Shown here in pieces: positions 1-5,869 of a DNA stretch of 16,216 bases. A program made the position numbers and the translations under genes. The first letter of the stretch is position 1. Each line of letters starts with the position of its first letter. Below the pieces are notes generated by a model, which saw only the letters and a program-made list of their open reading frames with translations, ran no database searches and had not been told where the DNA came from. Where the stretch lies: the NCBI GenBank assembly GCA_012800475.1, contig JAAZJF010000139.1:1-16216 (forward strand), in the 5' to 3' direction. This DNA comes from Gammaproteobacteria bacterium (GTDB lineage Bacteria > Pseudomonadota > Gammaproteobacteria > Pseudomonadales > Pseudomonadaceae).

Positions 1-153
1 AATAAAAACCTCATATTGACTATAGACTTTAGTCGTAGATGATTTTTGCTCATTGCTCTGTTGAGCCAAAGGGCAATGCAACATAGCCAGCCAGAGTGGC
101 GTACGGATGGATTGAACACCTGAATGATTGATCAATGGCTCACTGCTGCTCAC
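1..153 (-). CDS. Possible exported protein, 5' part only (runs off left edge)
   Basis: This reading frame stays open from just after a TAA at 172-174 to the left edge of the window. Candidate starts are GTG at 151-153, with AAGG 7 bases upstream, or TTG at 133-135, with a GAG-type ribosome site. From the TTG the protein would begin with about 12 residues containing an arginine, then a hydrophobic stretch (PLWLAMLHCPLA), then polar sequence starting QQSNEQ. That layout resembles a Sec signal peptide cut after PLA. The mature part visible is about 20 residues and I do not recognise the family. It would be transcribed divergently from the FKBP gene at 293. A fragment this short could be open by chance, so the call is tentative. 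Confidence 0.3.
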   Translation of the reverse strand, partial: MSSSEPLINHSGVQSIRTPLWLAMLHCPLAQQSNEQKSSTTKVYSQYEVFI

Positions 154-232
154 AGCAAGCCTTGGCTGGGTTTAGCCGCAGCTTTGTGATCGTGCAAAAC
201 CATGCGCATAGATCACCTAAAAATCCAACCTG

Positions 233-263
233 TTGTACTTCAAAAAAACTCAAGTGTTAGAAT
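233..263 (+). promoter_or_regulatory. Candidate extended -10 promoter for the FKBP gene
   Basis: TAGAAT at 258-263 matches the sigma-70 -10 hexamer at five of six positions. It is preceded by TGT, making an extended -10 (TGnTAGAAT). A weak -35 (TTGTAC, 233-238) lies 19 bases upstream, longer than ideal, so the extended -10 would carry most of the recognition. Transcription would start near 270, leaving a leader of only about 23 bases before the FKBP ATG at 293. This is assigned by eye. Confidence 0.4.
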
Positions 264-292
264 ACAAAAAACCCATATGAGCAGAACTCTGA

Positions 293-763
293 ATGAATAG
301 TATTATTTTAGTTGTTGTTATTATTTTAGTTGTTTTTTATCTAATAAAAAGTGCTAAAAATAAAAAAATAGCACAGGGTCATATTGCAGCAGGCCATGCT
401 TTTTTAATGACCAATAAAACACAGGCAGATATCACCGAAACCACATCAGGCTTACAGTATCAAGTACTTAAAAAAGGCACGGGAAGTCGTCACCCGAGCG
501 CCAGCTCTACAGTCCAAGTGCATTATCACGGTACTCTTCTAGATGGCACTGTGTTTGATAGTTCTGTAGAGCGTAAGCAGCCCATTAGTTTCCCTTTAAA
601 TCAAGTTATTAAAGGCTGGACTGAAGGAGTACAACTGATGAATGAAGGTGATCAGTTTAAGTTTTTTATTCCATCTCACTTAGCCTATGGCAATAGTGCC
701 GCAGGTAAAATACCACCAGGCTCAGTGCTGATATTTGAAGTTAAACTACTAGCTATTCAATAA
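293..763 (+). CDS. Membrane-anchored FKBP-type peptidyl-prolyl cis-trans isomerase
   Basis: This 156-residue protein interconverts cis and trans X-Pro peptide bonds and probably assists folding at the inner membrane. Residues 3-19 are a single hydrophobic segment followed by lysines (KSAKNKK), which predicts an N-terminal anchor. The topology is not proven and a cleaved signal is possible. An FKBP domain fills about 55-156. The residues lining the active pocket of FKBP12 are present: Tyr78, Phe88-Asp89, Phe100, Val105-Ile106, Trp109, Tyr132 and Phe148. The ribosome site is weak (GAGC about 12 bases upstream). A seven-codon ORF (277-300) overlaps the start codon in another frame. The first 90 bases are very AT-rich compared with the neighbours. 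The gene converges on the minus-strand small ORF and gst. Family assignment is firm; the substrate is unknown. Confidence 0.93.
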   Translation: MNSIILVVVIILVVFYLIKSAKNKKIAQGHIAAGHAFLMTNKTQADITETTSGLQYQVLKKGTGSRHPSASSTVQVHYHGTLLDGTVFDSSVERKQPISFPLNQVIKGWTEGVQLMNEGDQFKFFIPSHLAYGNSAAGKIPPGSVLIFEVKLLAIQ

Positions 764-785
764 CTGCTAGCACTCGCAAAATGTG

Positions 786-825
786 AGTTAAGGCTATATA
801 GCAGTGCGCTAACACAGCCTTAACT
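786..825. terminator. Hairpin between convergent genes, possible bidirectional terminator
   Basis: A perfect 10-base inverted repeat (AGTTAAGGCT at 786-795, AGCCTTAACT at 816-825) encloses a 20-base loop. It lies 23 bases past the FKBP stop and in the gap between convergent transcripts, where a terminator is expected. There is no T-run on either side and the loop is large, so intrinsic termination would be weak. Confidence 0.4.
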
Positions 826-902
826 TGCACTTCAGACGAGCTCCATACATGTATCTCTATCACCATAAAGATTCAGCACAGTAGAGATTTAAGCATCTAT
901 CT

Positions 903-1088
903 CTATTCAAATATCATAAAGAAAAAAACGGCTGTTAAAATAAATATAATTAAATAAGCATATTTAAAAAATACTGGCAAACCTGCTTCACGATCTAAAA
1001 AATGCATTCGAATTCGATAAATTTTTTGTTTGAGGTTAAGCGCACCACGCTCAGTGAGTTTCCAGTGGAAACACGACCCGCTCATCAC
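903..1088 (-). CDS. Putative small single-pass membrane protein
   Basis: The 61-codon ORF starts at GTG (1088) inside the last codons of gst, overlapping it by 38 bases. GAGG sits just upstream, and a second start candidate (ATG) follows immediately. The N-terminal half is basic and polar (LKQKIYRIRMHFLDREAG). The last 20 or so residues form a strong hydrophobic helix (YAYLIIFILTAVFFFMIF) and the protein ends shortly after it. This positive-then-hydrophobic pattern, which continues past the gst stop into AT-rich DNA, looks more like a real small membrane protein than random sequence. An internal ATG would give a 34-residue version. It would be co-translated with gst. I do not recognise the family. 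The region upstream of about residue 15 may be only gst overlap, with the true start uncertain. Confidence 0.42.
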   Translation of the reverse strand: MMSGSCFHWKLTERGALNLKQKIYRIRMHFLDREAGLPVFFKYAYLIIFILTAVFFFMIFE

Positions 1089-1719
1089 CCTCTTGCCAAG
1101 GTTTAAACTTATACATTACTTGGATAAACGCAGGATGCTCCAACCAACGGGTCAGCCATTGCTGCAGGTACGGATACGGCAAGCTGAAAAACACCTCCCG
1201 ATCCACATGCGCAAACTGGCGCACAAAAGGCATGATCGCAATATCAGCTACGCTGATGCGGTCACCCAGCAGATAGCTGTGTTCTGTAAGCAACTGTTCT
1301 AACTGCTGCAAGAACACTTCACCTTGCTGGCGGTATTCAAGCTGCGTCTGCTGTGGATGACGGTCGGCGTACTTATAGCGATCAAGCCAATACTTAAACT
1401 CATCATCATTGTGCTGAATCAAAGCCTGCGCACGGCTTAAGTCAGTATCGAGCAAGCCCTGCGGATCATGCCGCTCGAGCGCCCACATCAGGATATCCTG
1501 ACTTTCCTCCAGCACACGCCCGCTTGTACCATCGCTAGCACTCAGCTGCAGAACCGGCACTGTGCCCTTAGGGCTGATGGCCAACATAGGCGCAGGTTTG
1601 TTTTTTAATTCAATCTCACGTAATTCAACGCTGAGCTCAGCAAACACAATACCTAGACGCGCGCGCATGGCGTACGGACAACGCCGGAAGGAATATAAAC
1701 GATCAAGTGAAACGGACAT
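1051..1719 (-). CDS. Glutathione S-transferase family protein
   Basis: This 222-residue cytosolic protein has the two-domain GST fold. Residues 5-85 form the thioredoxin-like domain with a CPYA motif (Cys14-Ala17). That motif is typical of omega/beta-like or glutaredoxin-like GSTs, which use a catalytic cysteine. A cis-proline region (GTVPVL) and an EES glutathione-binding motif follow. The helical C-terminal domain contains GDRISVADIAIMPFVRQF, with the conserved N-capping S/D of the GST core. The ATG at 1719 is chosen because it has AGGAG 8 bases upstream and begins MSVSLDRLYSFRRCPY. A longer frame start lacks this support and adds 15 unrelated residues. The gene is divergent from metR. Its substrate cannot be told from sequence: glutathione transfer and disulfide reduction are both possible. 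Confidence 0.9.
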   Translation of the reverse strand: MSVSLDRLYSFRRCPYAMRARLGIVFAELSVELREIELKNKPAPMLAISPKGTVPVLQLSASDGTSGRVLEESQDILMWALERHDPQGLLDTDLSRAQALIQHNDDEFKYWLDRYKYADRHPQQTQLEYRQQGEVFLQQLEQLLTEHSYLLGDRISVADIAIMPFVRQFAHVDREVFFSLPYPYLQQWLTRWLEHPAFIQVMYKFKPWQEGDERVVFPLETH

Positions 1720-1790
1720 GCACACTCCTAATTCAAGAATCACATTGCAGACTATCGCTTGCACTCGATGGGGGTCAAGATTGGGTAAGA

Positions 1791-1803
1791 TGAGATAAAC
1801 TCA
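1791..1803. promoter_or_regulatory. Candidate MetR/LysR-type operator
   Basis: TGAG-N5-CTCA is a dyad that differs from the enterobacterial MetR box (TGAA-N5-TTCA) by one symmetric base pair in each arm. It also fits the general LysR T-N11-A rule. It lies 53 bases before the metR start and 71 bases before the gst start, where an autoregulatory site serving both divergent genes would be expected. Short dyads arise by chance, so this is suggestive only. Confidence 0.4.
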
Positions 1804-1856
1804 ATGGATTATTATTAATAAACAGTTTTACTCATGTTTTTATTTAAGGATTTCTT

Positions 1857-2777
1857 ATGCTGGATATTCGTCACCTCAAAACACTGAGCGCTTTGCGCGA
1901 TGCCGGCAGCTTAGTCGAGGCAGCAGAGCGCTTGCATCTAACTCAATCCGCACTCTCGCATCAGTTTAAAGAAATGGAAGAGCGTCTCGATATGCAGCTC
2001 TTTGTGCGCAAAACTAAACCCGTACGCTTCACCAGCGCCGGCTTACGCTTACTCAGACTGGCCGATGAAGTGCTGCCACTGATGCGCAGCGCCGCCCGTG
2101 ATATCACCCGCTTACAAGGTGGCTCGGCGGGACGCTTGCATATGGCCATTGAGTGCCACAGTTGCTTTCAGTGGCTGATGCCCACCATTGATCAGTTTCG
2201 CGATGCATGGCCCGAAGTCGAGCTGGATTTAGCCTCAGGCTTTTCCTTTGCGCCCCTGCCCGCTCTGGCGCGCGGGGATTTAGATTTAGTCGTGACGTCA
2301 GACCCTGTTGAGATGACGGGTATCAGCTATATTCCACTCTTTGCCTACGAAGCCTTATTGGCAGTGGCTAAACAGCATCCACTGGCACACAAAGCCTATG
2401 TTGAGCCCGAAGATTTACGCGACGAAACACTGATCATCTACCCTGTCGAACACGACCGTTTAGATATTTTCAATCACTTCTTAGAACCCGCCGATATTGA
2501 ACCGGCCCAAGTGCGCACCTCGGAATTGACGGTGATGATGATGCAACTCGTCGCCAGTGGCCGTGGTGTGTGCTGTCTGCCCAATTGGGCTTTGCATGAG
2601 TACAATTCCAAAGGCTATGTCAGCGCTCGGCGTTTAGGTGAGAAGGGGTTGTTTTCTACGCTCTATGCGGCCGTACGCACCGATATGCTCGACGCAGCCT
2701 TTATGCAAGATTTTTTACTGACCGCCAAAGATACATCCTTTACCACCTTGGCAGGGGTTAGCGCAGTTAAGGATTAA
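1857..2777 (+). CDS. metR: LysR-type regulator of methionine biosynthesis, MetR
   Basis: This 306-residue regulator activates methionine genes (classically metE and metH) with homocysteine as co-inducer. An N-terminal winged helix-turn-helix spans about 1-60, with a LTQSALSHQFKEMEERL recognition region at 28-44. It is followed by a linker helix and a periplasmic-binding-like effector domain from about 90. The IECHSCFQWL segment (98-107), the TSD...Y-P segment and LIIYPVEHDRLDIFNHFL closely match the characteristic MetR pattern and separate it from other LysR proteins. AAGGA precedes the ATG by 7 bases. metE is not adjacent, unlike in enterics; the divergent neighbour is gst. The gene ends 16 bases from the convergent dgkA. 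Confidence 0.92.
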   Translation: MLDIRHLKTLSALRDAGSLVEAAERLHLTQSALSHQFKEMEERLDMQLFVRKTKPVRFTSAGLRLLRLADEVLPLMRSAARDITRLQGGSAGRLHMAIECHSCFQWLMPTIDQFRDAWPEVELDLASGFSFAPLPALARGDLDLVVTSDPVEMTGISYIPLFAYEALLAVAKQHPLAHKAYVEPEDLRDETLIIYPVEHDRLDIFNHFLEPADIEPAQVRTSELTVMMMQLVASGRGVCCLPNWALHEYNSKGYVSARRLGEKGLFSTLYAAVRTDMLDAAFMQDFLLTAKDTSFTTLAGVSAVKD

Positions 2778-2793
2778 CCACGCTAGACGACAT

Positions 2794-3159
2794 TCAGCCG
2801 AGCAAAATAATGGCCCAGACCGCTGCAATTGCGGTCATGCCAACCATTTGCGCAGCACTGCCCATATCTTTAGCATTTTTTGAGAGCGGATGGTGCTCTA
2901 GAGAAATACGGTCAATCGCCGCTTCAATCGCTGAATTAAATAACTCGATAATCAGCGATAGTAAACACACGGCGACCATTAAAGCGCGTTCGCCGCGCGA
3001 CACCTCAAGCATAAAGCTTATAGGTATCAAAATAGCATTGAGCAATAACAGCTGACGAAACGCTGCTTCACCCACAAATGCAGCGCGCAAGCCTGCAACA
3101 GAATAACCTGCAGCATTAACGATACGACGCACACCCGCTTGACCTTTAAATGGAGACAT
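2794..3159 (-). CDS. dgkA: Diacylglycerol kinase
   Basis: This 121-residue inner-membrane enzyme phosphorylates diacylglycerol to phosphatidic acid with ATP, recycling lipid released by membrane-derived oligosaccharide or lipopolysaccharide modification. The length is that of the E. coli enzyme. An amphipathic N-terminus is followed by three membrane segments, at about 33-50, 57-73 and 102-120. Catalytic and metal-binding residues are visible: Glu31, Glu72 and Asn75 in ELFNSAIEAAIDR, Glu79, and Lys97-Asp98 in AKDMGSAAQ. The ATG at 3159 is chosen because AAGG precedes it and the protein then begins MSPFKGQAGVRRI. Upstream in-frame codons give a cysteine-rich extension unlike the family. It lies 80 bases downstream of erdR, a pairing also found in P. 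aeruginosa. Confidence 0.95.
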   Translation of the reverse strand: MSPFKGQAGVRRIVNAAGYSVAGLRAAFVGEAAFRQLLLLNAILIPISFMLEVSRGERALMVAVCLLSLIIELFNSAIEAAIDRISLEHHPLSKNAKDMGSAAQMVGMTAIAAVWAIILLG

Positions 3160-3239
3160 ACTGACCTTAGGCGTAACCGTTAAAATACATCGCATGCAGT
3201 CCAGCCTGGCATTGCCACATGCACTGCACATGCGGATGA

Positions 3240-3893
3240 TTATTCGCTCTGTGGAATGGATTCCATCTGCTGCAGTAATAAAGCAGCTTGGGTGCGAGTG
3301 CGTACATTGAGCTTACGAAAAATAGCTGTAACGTGCGCTTTTACCGTCGCTTCCGAAACATTTAAATCATAGGCAATCTGCTTATTAAGCAAACCATCAC
3401 ACACCATCGTCAGCACGCGAAACTGTTGTGGCGTCAGGCTGGCTAACCCTGCACTGGCGGCTTTTTCATCGGCTGTCACTGCTGCTGATGCTGCAGTTTG
3501 TGCAGGCCACCACACATCACCATCCAAAACGATTTGCACCGCTTGCTGAATGTCTTCTAGAGCGCTGGATTTTGGAATAAAACCACTGGCGCCAAACTCA
3601 CGTGCGCGCGCCATAATAGTTGATTCTTCTTGCGCTGAAATCATCACCACCGGCACCTGTGGATACTGCCCCCGCAGCAACACAAGCCCAGAAAAACCGT
3701 GCGCACCTGGCATATTTAAATCCAATAACACCAAGTCCCAGTCTGATTTTTCCTGCAAGCAACTTTCAAGTTCAGCAATGTTCTCTGCTTCAACTAAACG
3801 TACTGTGCTACCCAAGCTTAATGTGAGTGCTTGGCGTAAAGCACTGCGAAACAATGGGTGGTCATCTGCAATCAGTATTTCATAGGCAGCCAT
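3240..3893 (-). CDS. erdR: NarL/LuxR-family response regulator, ErdR-like
   Basis: This 217-residue cytosolic regulator has a receiver domain at about 4-120, with acidic Asp10-Asp11, phospho-acceptor Asp58 (LLDLNMPG), Ser86 at the switch position and Lys108. A LuxR-type helix-turn-helix spans about 150-212 (LTPQQFRVL...LLNKQIAYDLNVSEATVKAHVTAIFRKLNVRTRTQAA). The gene name rests on adjacency to dgkA and the overall match to Pseudomonas ErdR. ErdR works with the kinase MxtR/CrbS to activate acsA and ethanol/acetate use. No cognate kinase gene is in this window. The ribosome site is weak. The 238 bases upstream, to orn, should contain its promoter. Response-regulator identity is certain; the ErdR name is probable. 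Confidence 0.85.
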   Translation of the reverse strand: MAAYEILIADDHPLFRSALRQALTLSLGSTVRLVEAENIAELESCLQEKSDWDLVLLDLNMPGAHGFSGLVLLRGQYPQVPVVMISAQEESTIMARAREFGASGFIPKSSALEDIQQAVQIVLDGDVWWPAQTAASAAVTADEKAASAGLASLTPQQFRVLTMVCDGLLNKQIAYDLNVSEATVKAHVTAIFRKLNVRTRTQAALLLQQMESIPQSE

Positions 3894-4087
3894 TATTTAA
3901 GGTCCCGTCTCTTTATTATAGTCGCGCTGTGCATCTTGCTCTTTGGTGGTGTTGTGGGTCTCGGATTTTAGTTACGGGACCACATTCACTCACACACAAG
4001 TACCCACTAGCATATGTGCTGATGTCTTTTGTCTTACAAATTAGGCTACATACTACAGTTTTATTAGCCAAAGGTCTTATGCGCCGA

Positions 4088-4119
4088 CAAAAAGATGCAC
4101 TTTTTCTCAAGCGCATCTT
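4088..4119 (-). terminator. Rho-independent terminator after orn
   Basis: Read on the minus strand, AAGATGCGCTT pairs with AAGTGCATCTT through 11 base pairs, one of them G-U. The loop is GAGAAA and the 3' end runs straight into a T-rich tail giving five consecutive T. The stem begins 12 bases past the orn stop. This marks the end of the long mla-murA-his-orn cluster and insulates erdR. The remaining stretch, 3894-4087, holds no convincing ORF and presumably carries the erdR promoter. Confidence 0.85.
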
Positions 4120-4131
4120 CCAAATGAGGGT

Positions 4132-4674
4132 TTAGCCTCGAATAAAGTGTTTACGGTAATACTGCAGCTCAGCAATAGAGTCTTGGATATCGGCCAAAGC
4201 TAAATGCGCTTCACCTTTTTTAAAGCCATCACGAATCTCTGGTGCCCAGCGCGCGGCCAGCTCTTTGACTGTGGATACATCCAAGTTACGGTAATGGAAG
4301 TAGGCTTCTAATTGCGGCATATGACGGTGTAAAAAACGACGATCCTGACAAATACTATTACCACAGATGGGTGAGCTGCCCGCTGGCACCCACTTCTCTA
4401 GAAAGGCAATGGTTTGTGCTTCGGCTTGCGCTTCGCTCACACGACTCTCGCGCACACGCTGTGTTAAACCGCTGCCGCCATGCTGACGCGTGTTCCACTC
4501 ATCCATGCCCGCCAGAACCTCATCGCTCTGATGAATAGCCAACACCGGGCCTTCGGCCAGCGTGTTGAGTTGGCTATCGGTAACGATGGTGGCCATTTCA
4601 ATGATCAGGTCATTGTCGGTATCTAAACCGGTCATTTCCAAATCAATCCAAATTAGATTTTTATCACTGTACAT
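4132..4674 (-). CDS. orn: Oligoribonuclease
   Basis: This 180-residue 3'-to-5' exoribonuclease of the DEDDh family finishes RNA decay by cleaving dinucleotides. In Pseudomonas it also clears pGpG, linking it to cyclic-di-GMP turnover. The full catalytic set is visible: Asp11 and Glu13 (WIDLEMTGLD), Asp111 (CQDRRFL), His157 and Asp162 (GEAHLALADIQDSI). The length matches the E. coli protein. GAGGTG lies 5 bases before the ATG. The start is 50 bases downstream of the hisC stop in the same direction, so it may be read from the upstream operon as well as from its own promoter. In P. aeruginosa PAO1 orn lies elsewhere, so this neighbour is unusual. Confidence 0.97.
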   Translation of the reverse strand: MYSDKNLIWIDLEMTGLDTDNDLIIEMATIVTDSQLNTLAEGPVLAIHQSDEVLAGMDEWNTRQHGGSGLTQRVRESRVSEAQAEAQTIAFLEKWVPAGSSPICGNSICQDRRFLHRHMPQLEAYFHYRNLDVSTVKELAARWAPEIRDGFKKGEAHLALADIQDSIAELQYYRKHFIRG

Positions 4675-4724
4675 GGCTCACCTCAAGGTTATTTAACCTG
4701 CTGATAACGCAGGGTATGGATGCT

Positions 4725-5780
4725 TTAAAGACAGCCCTTTAAGACGTCAATCAATGTCTCGTTCTGCTCTTCAGTACCAATTGTGATACGTAAAAACTGC
4801 TCGATGCGCGGCTGAGTAAAGTGGCGCACAATCACCCCTTGCTCACGCAACTGCGCTGCCAATTCACTGGCGTCACGGCTTTTATGACGCGCAAACACAA
4901 AGTTAGCCGCTGATGGTAAGACTTCAAAATCCAACGCACTTAAAGCTTCTACCACCCATTCACGGCTGGCAATCACTTTATTGCGCGTACTGTGGAAGTG
5001 GTCGCTGTCGGCAAAAGCCGCTGCGGCACCGGCAATGGCTGCGCGATCTAAAGGATAGGAGTTAAAGCTGTTTTTAATACGCTCCAGCCCTTCAATCAGA
5101 TCAGGATGCCCCACCGCAATGCCGACACGCAAACCAGCTAAGGAGCGCGATTTAGATAGCGTTTGTGTCACCAGCAAGTTGTCGTACTTTTTCACCAAGC
5201 TGATCGCTGACTCACCACCAAAATCAATATACGCCTCATCTACAAGCACCACAGAATCCGGGTTGGCTTGCAGCAATTGTTCAATTTTATCCAACTCTAA
5301 TAAGCAGCCGGTCGGCGCATTGGGGTTGGGGAAAATAATGCCGCCATTGGGCTGCTGGTAATCAGTAACACGGATTTGGAAGTGATCATCCAGTGCAATT
5401 TTCTGTGGTTCAATACCATACAAACCGCAATACACAGGGTAAAAACTGTAGCTGATATCAGGAAACAATAACGGCTTATCATGCTGAAATAATGCATGGA
5501 ACGCATGGGCCAACACTTCATCCGAACCGTTACCCACAAACACATATTGCGGCGCTACAGAATAATAATCCGCCACCGCATGTTTGAGCAAGTCACTGTT
5601 GGGATCAGGGTATAAGCGCAGATCATCATTGAGCTGTGCTTGCATCGCCGCGATCGCTTTAGGCGAAGGGCCGTAGGGGTTTTCATTGGTGTTGAGCTTA
5701 ATTAAACGCTCAATCTTCGGCTGCTCACCTGGCACATAAGGCACCAAGTTGTTGACAAAAGGACTCCAAAACTTACTCAC
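4725..5780 (-). CDS. hisC: Histidinol-phosphate aminotransferase
   Basis: This 351-residue PLP enzyme makes L-histidinol phosphate from imidazole acetol phosphate and glutamate in histidine synthesis. It belongs to the class I/II aminotransferase fold. Visible motifs are NTNENPYGPSP (30-40), the PNPNAPTG cofactor loop (151-158), DEAYIDF with Asp181 and Tyr184, the Schiff-base Lys210 in TLSKSRSLAGLRVG, and a C-terminal arginine region (FLRITIG). The start is GTG at 5780, with AGGAG about 10 bases upstream. An ATG 5 bases further up is out of frame and closes at once (ATGACGTGA). It follows hisD after an 89-base gap that contains two perfect hairpins. It corresponds to the hisC copy that sits with hisD and hisG in Pseudomonas. 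Confidence 0.96.
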   Translation of the reverse strand: MSKFWSPFVNNLVPYVPGEQPKIERLIKLNTNENPYGPSPKAIAAMQAQLNDDLRLYPDPNSDLLKHAVADYYSVAPQYVFVGNGSDEVLAHAFHALFQHDKPLLFPDISYSFYPVYCGLYGIEPQKIALDDHFQIRVTDYQQPNGGIIFPNPNAPTGCLLELDKIEQLLQANPDSVVLVDEAYIDFGGESAISLVKKYDNLLVTQTLSKSRSLAGLRVGIAVGHPDLIEGLERIKNSFNSYPLDRAAIAGAAAAFADSDHFHSTRNKVIASREWVVEALSALDFEVLPSAANFVFARHKSRDASELAAQLREQGVIVRHFTQPRIEQFLRITIGTEEQNETLIDVLKGCL

Positions 5781-5805
5781 GTCATGCGCTCCTAAACTGG
5801 ATCGA

Positions 5806-5860
5806 TCGCTGTGCGCTCACAGCGACTACACTATTCTATCGCCGCTCCTCATTGAGCGGC
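5806..5860. repeat. Two perfect inverted repeats between hisD and hisC
   Basis: TCGCTGTG/CACAGCGA (5806-5813 and 5818-5825, 4-base loop) and GCCGCTC/GAGCGGC (5841-5847 and 5854-5860, 6-base loop) are both perfect dyads 15 bases apart. Neither is followed by a T-run on the minus strand. They are therefore more likely mRNA-stabilising or attenuating structures than full terminators. Confidence 0.6.
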
Positions 5861-5869
5861 TGACCTGGG

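Noticed and set aside
186..216. GTGATC...GATCAC inverted repeat, considered as a Vfr/CRP site
   Set aside because: The arms are 19 bases apart, too far for the TGTGA-N6-TCACA spacing, and the proper right half-site is absent.
2818..2836. GACCGC/GCGGTC dyad near the convergent metR-dgkA ends, considered as a terminator
   Set aside because: It lies within the last codons of dgkA, has a short stem and no T-run, so the coding sequence explains it well enough.
3160..3231. N-terminal extension of the dgkA frame
   Set aside because: The extension is cysteine-rich and lacks similarity to DgkA, while the ATG at 3159 has a good ribosome site and gives the normal length.
3827..4135. 102-codon plus-strand ORF spanning the erdR upstream region
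   Set aside because: It begins inside erdR, runs through the orn terminator and shows no domain pattern, so it is most likely chance.
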